Notes under the pieces: generated by a model
What the model was told of the DNA's origin: nothing
Seen by the model: only the letters and a program-made list of their open reading frames with translations
Database searches by the model: none
Assembly: GCA_964418565.1 (NCBI GenBank)
Contig: CAYQMB010000071.1
Coordinates: 1 to 15,072, forward strand
From: JAQIBY01 sp964418565
GTDB lineage: Bacteria; Bacteroidota; Bacteroidia; Bacteroidales; ML635J-15
Reading direction: 5' to 3'
Length of the DNA stretch: 15,072 nucleotides
Part shown: positions 7,720 through 13,023 of the stretch, piece by piece
Numbering within the stretch: position 1 is the stretch's first letter
Layout: each line of letters starts with the position of its first letter
Position numbers and translations under genes: made by a program

Positions 7720-8136
7720 ATGAAAACAAGAATCAGCGGATTTTTACTGGGATTACTTATTGTATTATCCCTCAACCTGAGAGCAGACGAAGGCATGTGG
7801 ATACCCATGCTGTTAGAAAAATACAATATAGAAGAAATGCAAAAAATGGGATTCAGGCTATCTGCAGAAGACGTCTATAGCATTAACAACAACAGCCTGA
7901 AAGATGCTGTCATGATATTTGGTGGCGGATGTACCGGTGAACTGATATCGGACGAAGGTCTTTTAATTACCAATCATCATTGCGGATATGGTTTCATTCA
8001 AAAGCACAGTACGCTGGAACACGATTACCTCACGGACGGTTTTTGGGCGATGTCGCGCGATGAAGAACTTACCAACCCTGGCCTTGAAGTTCGTTTTCTT
8101 GATTATATGCAAAACGTAACAGACAAAGTCCTGTAA
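7720..8136 (+). CDS. N-terminal fragment of the S46 peptidase
   Basis: The 138-aa product if translation ends at the TAA. It has a clear signal peptide (MKTRISGFLLGLLIVLSLNL) with likely cleavage before DEGMW, the conserved N-terminus of mature S46 enzymes, and it contains the catalytic-His motif TNHHCGYG (H87). It lacks the Asp and Ser of the triad, so this piece alone should be an inactive exported fragment. Confidence 0.6.
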   Translation: MKTRISGFLLGLLIVLSLNLRADEGMWIPMLLEKYNIEEMQKMGFRLSAEDVYSINNNSLKDAVMIFGGGCTGELISDEGLLITNHHCGYGFIQKHSTLEHDYLTDGFWAMSRDEELTNPGLEVRFLDYMQNVTDKVL

Positions 8137-8151
8137 GGTGTAAAGGTTGAC

Positions 8152-9858
8152 ATGACCGAAGAAGAGCGACAGGCATTAACCGAGAAAAACATGGCAAAAA
8201 TCAGAGAAGAAGCCGGCAAAGGCAATGAACTTGAGATTTCCATTAAGCCGTTTTTTCACGGGAACCAGTACTTTTTGTTTGCCAATGAGGTGTACAAAGA
8301 CGTGCGATTGGTAGGCGCGCCCCCATCAGCTATAGGAAAATTCGGAGGTGACACCGACAACTGGATGTGGCCCCGCCACACCGGGGATTTCTCCCTTTTC
8401 CGGATATATACAGCTCCCGATGGAAGCCCTGCCGAATACAGCGAGGATAACATCCCGATGAAACCCGTAAAACATTTTCCAATATCACTCAAAGGCGTTG
8501 ACAAAGGCGATTTCACCATGGTTTTTGGGTACCCCGGAAGCACAGACACATACGCGCCAAGCTATGAGCTGGAACTAACAACTCAAACTGTCAACCCCAT
8601 CCGCATAGCCATGCGCGACCGGATACTGAATAAGATGAAGGCATCCATGGATTCCGATCCTCTCATCCGGATTCAATACGCCAGCAAAGCAGCCGGTATT
8701 TCCAACGGGTGGAAAAAATGGATCGGCGAAAACCGCGGACTGGAGCGTATGAATGCCATTGACCGAAAAAAAGCATCCGAAGATGCTTTCACACGCTGGG
8801 CACATGGCGGCAAATATTACAACATACTGGAGCAGTACGAAACGGTGTATACTGAACTCACACCATATGAAGAAGTATCCACCGCCCTGTTTGAAGCACT
8901 CAACGGCATAGAAATGATCAAACTTGCCGCTAACGCCAGAACACTCATAAAAACAGCTGAGCAGGAAGCTCCTGAAGAGCGTATCCAATCAGCTTTTGAG
9001 AAATTCAAAAGACAGAGCAAGGGATTCTATAAGGATTACGATCTGGAAACAGCAAAAGCTGTTACTAAGGTTGTTTTAGAATATTATATGGAAAATATTG
9101 ATGAGAAATACTGGCCTGAGCTTTTAACCGATATTGAAAAGAAAGGGATGGGTAAGGTTATTGAAAAACTGTTTAAGAAATCAATACTGGCCAATCAGGA
9201 AAACACCAATGAATACCTTGAGGATTTCAACAACAATGTCAAAAATCTGAAAGAGGATCCTGTATATCAGCTTTATAATGATTTTGTCAACATTTATCGT
9301 TCAGAGCTCGGCCCCAAGTCCGGTGAGCTGAGAGCCACACTCGACAGCCTTGATCGCCAATACATGGCCGCCTTGATGAAATTCAAAGAGGACAAGGTTT
9401 TGTACCCCGATGCCAATTTCACCTTACGTGTGGCCTATGGTCATGTTGATAATTACGAACCAAAAGATGCTGTAACGTACAAGTATTACACCACCATCGC
9501 AGGCATTATGGAAAAGGACAATCCCGAGATTTATGATTATGATGTTCCCGACAAACTCAAAACATTGTATCAAAACAAGGATTATGGCCAGTATGCGGCT
9601 GAAGATGGCAGCATGCATGTTTGTTTTACGGCCAGCAACCATACGACAGGCGGGAACTCCGGCTCCCCCGTTATAAATAGCGAAGGCCATATGATCGGCA
9701 TCAACTTTGACAGAAACTGGGAAGGCACCATGAGTGATCTCATGTACGATCCTGACATGTGTCGAAACATCAGTCTGGACATGCGTTATGCACTGTTTAT
9801 CATTGACAAGTTTGCAGGCGCATCACATTTGGTGGATGAAATGACCATTATCCGTTAA
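8152..9858 (+). CDS. C-terminal fragment of the S46 peptidase
   Basis: A 568-aa frame from the first ATG after the TAA (MTEEERQAL), only 15 nt downstream of it. It carries the D223 motif (GDTDNWMWPRHTGDF), the helical domain, and the serine motif GGNSGSP with R665 in GINFDRNWEG. The final residues (MRYALFIIDKFAG...EMTII) are the normal S46 C-terminus. It has no signal peptide and no catalytic His, so if translated by reinitiation it would stay in the cytoplasm and be inactive. The ATG is normally an internal methionine of the full enzyme, and no Shine-Dalgarno sequence marks it as a true start. Confidence 0.6.
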   Translation: MTEEERQALTEKNMAKIREEAGKGNELEISIKPFFHGNQYFLFANEVYKDVRLVGAPPSAIGKFGGDTDNWMWPRHTGDFSLFRIYTAPDGSPAEYSEDNIPMKPVKHFPISLKGVDKGDFTMVFGYPGSTDTYAPSYELELTTQTVNPIRIAMRDRILNKMKASMDSDPLIRIQYASKAAGISNGWKKWIGENRGLERMNAIDRKKASEDAFTRWAHGGKYYNILEQYETVYTELTPYEEVSTALFEALNGIEMIKLAANARTLIKTAEQEAPEERIQSAFEKFKRQSKGFYKDYDLETAKAVTKVVLEYYMENIDEKYWPELLTDIEKKGMGKVIEKLFKKSILANQENTNEYLEDFNNNVKNLKEDPVYQLYNDFVNIYRSELGPKSGELRATLDSLDRQYMAALMKFKEDKVLYPDANFTLRVAYGHVDNYEPKDAVTYKYYTTIAGIMEKDNPEIYDYDVPDKLKTLYQNKDYGQYAAEDGSMHVCFTASNHTTGGNSGSPVINSEGHMIGINFDRNWEGTMSDLMYDPDMCRNISLDMRYALFIIDKFAGASHLVDEMTIIR

Positions 9859-9894
9859 ATGTTTATTAATTTTATCCTTTAAAAAGAAACTATT

Positions 9895-10389
9895 ATGATC
9901 AACAAAGTTATCCTTTTGGGGAACGTAGGTAAAGACCCCGACATTAACTATATCCAGCCGGATGTAGCACTGGCAAAATTTCCACTTGCTACAGATGAAT
10001 CGTTTAAACGCAAAGACGGCAACTGGGAAGACCGAACTGAATGGCACAATATTGTTGCCTGGCGGTATACTGCAAAATATGTTGAAAACAACATTAAAAA
10101 AGGCATGCAGGTCTTTATTGAAGGTAAAATTCAGACCCGCAAATACGAGGATCAAAACGGGCAGGAACGCTATATTACCCAGATTGTAGCCGATAACATC
10201 CGAATCACCAACAAGCGTGGTCTTGATGATGGCAAACCCGGCAATGACAATGCCTATCAAAACAAACAGGTTAACACGGGCGGAACCGGTAACACCCCGC
10301 AGGAAAACAGTACTCCTCAGGCTCCGCCGGCAGACAACAGCGACCCGTTCGGCAATAATGACCAGCAGGAAGACGATCTGCCATTTTAA
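9895..10389 (+). CDS. ssb: Single-stranded DNA-binding protein
   Basis: A 164-aa SSB that coats single-stranded DNA in replication, recombination and repair. The OB fold occupies about residues 1-105, with the typical MINKVILLGNVGKDPD start, TEWHNIVAW, and the IEGKIQTRKYEDQNG and TQIVADNI strands. A low-complexity linker rich in N, Q, G, T and P (about 115-155) leads to the acidic partner-binding tip DDLPF at the C-terminus. It sits 36 nt after the S46 gene and 16 nt before gldE. The ssb-gldE-gldD order is one I recall from many Bacteroidota, often with mutY upstream; here the upstream neighbour is the peptidase gene instead. Single OB fold, ordinary length, no anomalies. Confidence 0.96.
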   Translation: MINKVILLGNVGKDPDINYIQPDVALAKFPLATDESFKRKDGNWEDRTEWHNIVAWRYTAKYVENNIKKGMQVFIEGKIQTRKYEDQNGQERYITQIVADNIRITNKRGLDDGKPGNDNAYQNKQVNTGGTGNTPQENSTPQAPPADNSDPFGNNDQQEDDLPF

Positions 10390-10405
10390 TCCGTAAGGCA
10401 TTAGC

Positions 10406-11665
10406 ATGGGAATAGCTGCAGGAATTGTGCTCATACTTGTTCTTTTGGCACTTTCCGCCCTCATTTCGGGGAGTGAAATCGCTTTTTTTTCGCTCAGTAA
10501 AGATGACAAGGTGGAAATTGCTCAAAACAAGGACAAAATCAGCGGGCTTGTCATTAAACTTAAGGACAAGCCGGAATCCTTGCTATCTACTATTCTGGTT
10601 AGCAAAATCATGCTGAATGTGGGCATCATTATTATTGCAGCCATGATTAGTCAGCCTGTTTTTGGCAGCATGAGCCCGGCTTTGCCATGGATGGTCATTC
10701 AAATTGCGGTAGTGGCTTTTCTTTTGCTTTTGTTCAGCGAGCTGATACCTAAGGTTTATGCAAATCAGTATTGCAAAAGCTATGCACGCTTTATGGCAAT
10801 ACCTTTATCGGGATTACGCATACTGGTATTCCCCATTGCCTTTATCCTTAGCAGCAGCACGGCCATGATCAACCGACGCCTTGCCAGACATCAGCAAAAC
10901 ATCAGCCTTAATGAGCTCAGCCATGCGATTGAACAGGCATCTGACGACCTGACCGATGAAAAAGACATGCTGGAAGGCATCGTTAATTTCAGCAACATTC
11001 AGGTTAACGAAATCATGAAACCCCGCATGAATATTGTCGGGCTGGACTATTCCTTTAGCATGGATATGGTAATTTCGGTAATTGTGCAAAGCGGGTATTC
11101 CAGGCTTCCTGTTTACGAAGGCGATTTTGACACCATCCGCGGGATTCTCTATGTAAAAGACCTGCTGCCATATCTTAATCAGGAGGATAAAAGCAAATTT
11201 CAGTGGCAAAAGCTGATACGGAGTTTTTATTTCGTACCGGAATCCAAGATAATTTCCGAGCTCCTGGAGGAGTTTCAGCAGAAAAAAATCCACATGGCAA
11301 TCGTTATTGATGAGTATGGCGGCACCAGTGGATTGGTCACCCTGGAAGATGTACTGGAAGAAGTTGTCGGTGAAATCACGGATGAATCCGATACCGAGGA
11401 AGCGCAGTACACTGAAACCGGTAAAAACAAATGGACCTTCGATGCAAGCATTTCGTTGAATGATTTTTGCAAAATTGTCGATTGCGAAATCAACGCATTT
11501 GATCCCTTGAAAGAAAAGGCTGAAACCCTTGCCGGCCTCATCCTTGAAATAAAAGGGGAAATGACACGCCCCGGCGAACAAATCACGTTTAAAGACTTTG
11601 TTTTTACAGTAAAAGCTGCAGACAAACGCCGGATTAAAACCGTAGATGTACTATGGAAAAAATAA
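10406..11665 (+). CDS. gldE: GldE: CNNM/CorC-type membrane protein with CBS pair, gliding-associated
   Basis: A 419-aa inner-membrane protein. The N-terminal DUF21/CNNM transmembrane domain has about four hydrophobic segments (about 4-30, 60-82, 92-112, 130-150) and the characteristic SGSEIAFFSLS and FSELIPKVYA motifs. A CBS domain pair follows (about 203-323), starting at IMKPRMNIVGLD and ending with DEYGGTSGLVTLEDVLEE, then a CorC_HlyC transporter-associated domain (about 333-415). The family includes magnesium/cobalt efflux-type proteins. In Flavobacterium johnsoniae GldE resembles hemolysin/CorC proteins and acts alongside GldD in gliding and T9SS-related functions. Its last 13 nt overlap the gldD start, which ties the two products together. 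I call it GldE rather than a general CorC because gldD follows directly. Confidence 0.92.
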   Translation: MGIAAGIVLILVLLALSALISGSEIAFFSLSKDDKVEIAQNKDKISGLVIKLKDKPESLLSTILVSKIMLNVGIIIIAAMISQPVFGSMSPALPWMVIQIAVVAFLLLLFSELIPKVYANQYCKSYARFMAIPLSGLRILVFPIAFILSSSTAMINRRLARHQQNISLNELSHAIEQASDDLTDEKDMLEGIVNFSNIQVNEIMKPRMNIVGLDYSFSMDMVISVIVQSGYSRLPVYEGDFDTIRGILYVKDLLPYLNQEDKSKFQWQKLIRSFYFVPESKIISELLEEFQQKKIHMAIVIDEYGGTSGLVTLEDVLEEVVGEITDESDTEEAQYTETGKNKWTFDASISLNDFCKIVDCEINAFDPLKEKAETLAGLILEIKGEMTRPGEQITFKDFVFTVKAADKRRIKTVDVLWKK

Positions 11666-12243
11666 CACCAAGACACATACCCATATTTCTCTTTGCCATA
11701 CTGTTACTGGGGGCTGGCTGTACATGCAACCGACAAAAGGATGCCAACCCGAAACCAAAAGGATATTTCAGGATCGACCTGCCTGAAAAGAATTACATCC
11801 GCTACGACGGAAATTGTCCCTACCATTTTGATTATCCAGAGTATGCGATAATTTTTCCCGGAAAAGCCCCTCATCCCTGCTGGCTGAATGTACATTTCCC
11901 CCTGAATAACGCAACGCTTTATCTTACCTACAAGCCTGTGGACAACAACCTTAAAACACTTACTGAAGACAGCCGCGAACTGGCTTATAAACATACGGTA
12001 AAAGCTGAGGCAATAAAGGAAAAAGCATATAACAATAAAGATCATAATATTTATGGCATTGTTTATCAGCTTAAGGGGAATGTTGCCTCTGCGTTACAGT
12101 TTCATTTAACCGACAGTACTAATCATTTTCTTAGAGGATCACTGTATTTTAACACAAAACCAAATAAAGACAGCATCGCTCCTGTACTGGATTTTATTGA
12201 AAAAGATGTTGTCAGATTGATAGAAAGCACAGAATGGAATTAA
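11653..12243 (+). CDS. gldD: GldD: gliding motility-associated lipoprotein
   Basis: A 196-aa predicted lipoprotein. A hydrophobic signal segment (PIFLFAILLLGAGC) ends at C23, the probable lipidated cysteine. The lipobox is slightly unusual because -3 is Gly instead of Leu, and a second cysteine follows at position 25 (CTC). The mature part begins with the GldD-typical PKPKGYFRIDLPEK segment and continues with YPEYAIIFP, CWLNVHFP and YGIVYQLKGNVAS-like blocks. GldD is required for gliding and linked to T9SS function in Flavobacterium johnsoniae; its biochemical role is not settled. It overlaps gldE by 13 nt and precedes the phosphopantetheinyl transferase by 4 nt. Length is close to characterised GldD. 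The assignment is confident from content and context; whether this organism actually glides cannot be said. Confidence 0.93.
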   Translation: MEKITPRHIPIFLFAILLLGAGCTCNRQKDANPKPKGYFRIDLPEKNYIRYDGNCPYHFDYPEYAIIFPGKAPHPCWLNVHFPLNNATLYLTYKPVDNNLKTLTEDSRELAYKHTVKAEAIKEKAYNNKDHNIYGIVYQLKGNVASALQFHLTDSTNHFLRGSLYFNTKPNKDSIAPVLDFIEKDVVRLIESTEWN

Positions 12244-12247
12244 GCTT

Positions 12248-12838
12248 ATGACATTTCATCACATTATCCCATCGGAAGACATCACGATTTATCTGCAAGA
12301 GCTACCTCAGCTCCATCATGCAGACCAGATCCCTATGACGGACAAAGAGAAACAGAAACTCAAATCCATAAAAAACCCGTCACGGAAACGGGAGTTTCTT
12401 GCCGTCCGTAGTTTACTCCATCAAACAGGGCTCAAAGGCCAGCTGGTTTATAAAAACAAGCGGCCATACCTTAAAGACAGTGGCTACAAAGTAAGCATAT
12501 CGCACTGCAAAACCCATGCGGCACTGGCTATATCTCAAAGCAATGTGGGTGTTGATGTGGAAATTCCCGGCAACCGGATTAAAAAAACCATCAATAAGTT
12601 TTTAACGCCCGGGGAACATAAACTTGCAGGGAACGATCCGTTCCACCTCACTTTGTTCTGGTCAGCTAAGGAAAGCATGTACAAAATCAACAACCAACTG
12701 AAGCATTTCAAAAAAGATATGCGCATCACGGCTATTGACCGGGATAAAGGATATATTGGCGCTGAGTGCAAAGACAAACATCGCTCCTGTTTTTATAAAG
12801 ATATGAATGAAGTTGTTTTAACCTGGTGCGTTGATTAA
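12248..12838 (+). CDS. Sfp-type 4'-phosphopantetheinyl transferase
   Basis: A 196-aa cytoplasmic enzyme that moves the 4'-phosphopantetheine arm of CoA onto a serine of acyl or peptidyl carrier proteins. Motifs in order: RKREFLAVR (about 46-54), NKRPYL (70-75), VSISHCKTHAALAIS (82-96), the Mg-binding GVDVE with D103 and E105, and WSAKESMYK with W138, K141 and E142. The histidine motif reads SHC where SHS or SHT is more usual. At just under 200 aa it is short for Sfp but normal for the single PPTases common in Bacteroidota. Only 4 nt separate it from gldD, and a hairpin follows the stop, so it is probably the last gene of this operon. The carrier protein it modifies is not in the window. Confidence 0.93.
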   Translation: MTFHHIIPSEDITIYLQELPQLHHADQIPMTDKEKQKLKSIKNPSRKREFLAVRSLLHQTGLKGQLVYKNKRPYLKDSGYKVSISHCKTHAALAISQSNVGVDVEIPGNRIKKTINKFLTPGEHKLAGNDPFHLTLFWSAKESMYKINNQLKHFKKDMRITAIDRDKGYIGAECKDKHRSCFYKDMNEVVLTWCVD

Positions 12839-12872
12839 CAGGTTTCCATTAAACACATAACAATGCTTTATA

Positions 12873-12899
12873 CCGGGTTGACATCAACATTTAACCCGG
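12873..12899 (+). terminator. Strong hairpin downstream of the PPTase gene, possible terminator
   Basis: CCGGGTT at 12873-12879 pairs perfectly with AACCCGG at 12893-12899. A G·U and an A-T pair (12880/12892 and 12881/12891) extend the stem to 9 bp around a 9-nt loop. It begins 35 nt after the phosphopantetheinyl transferase stop, where a transcript end is expected. There is no T-run after the stem, so it is not a textbook intrinsic terminator; it could instead protect the mRNA 3' end or act at the head of the next gene's leader. Confidence 0.45.
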
Positions 12900-13023
12900 C
12901 TCCGGATAAATACGCCCAAATTTTCCGCACACCAGATCATTAACGCAGCTTTAACACTCCCAATGTGTAACTTTCAGGCAAAACAATGCGTCGCACCTGT
13001 GAAACACAAAAACAAGATTTTAT
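12900..13023 (+). promoter_or_regulatory. Upstream region of the outer-membrane protein gene
   Basis: These 124 nt between the hairpin and the ATG at 13024 hold no credible gene. The best match to the Bacteroidota -7 consensus (TAnnTTTG) is TAACTTTC at 12968-12975, with one mismatch at the last base. I see no TTG at the expected -33 spacing. A promoter here is plausible because the preceding operon appears to end at the hairpin, but the sequence support is weak. The bases before the ATG (AACAAGATTTTAT) contain no strong Shine-Dalgarno sequence. Confidence 0.3.

Larger units (their letters stand above)
7720..9858 (+). pseudogene. S46 dipeptidyl-peptidase (DPP7/DPP11 family) interrupted by an in-frame TAA
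   Basis: The reading frame covers 712 sense codons, close to the roughly 710-720 aa of known DPP7/DPP11, but codon 139 (8134-8136) is TAA. Both sides are in the same frame and both are clearly S46. With the stop counted as a codon, the expected triad is H87 (TNHHCGY), D223 (RHTGDF) and S647 (GGNSGSP). R665 lies 18 residues after the serine, the spacing of DPP11 Ser655/Arg673, so the intact enzyme would be expected to prefer Asp/Glu at P1. S46 enzymes act in the periplasm and release dipeptides from oligopeptide N-termini. The stop falls in DKVL-stop-GVKVD, where I recall homologues carrying Glu or Ala; GAA to TAA is one base change. It could be a recent nonsense mutation, a sequencing error or a readthrough site. 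Confidence 0.85.

Noticed and set aside
8134..8136. Genetic-code reassignment or selenocysteine at the internal stop of the S46 gene
   Set aside because: TAA terminates ssb, gldE, gldD, the PPTase and the S46 gene itself in this window, and selenocysteine uses TGA, not TAA.
9823..10509. A 228-codon open frame on the minus strand across ssb and the start of gldE
   Set aside because: It lies opposite clearly coding ssb and gldE, shows no recognisable domain and has shadow-like composition.
10814..11581. A 255-codon open frame on the minus strand inside gldE
   Set aside because: It is fully antisense to the CBS and CorC domains of gldE and has no family resemblance.
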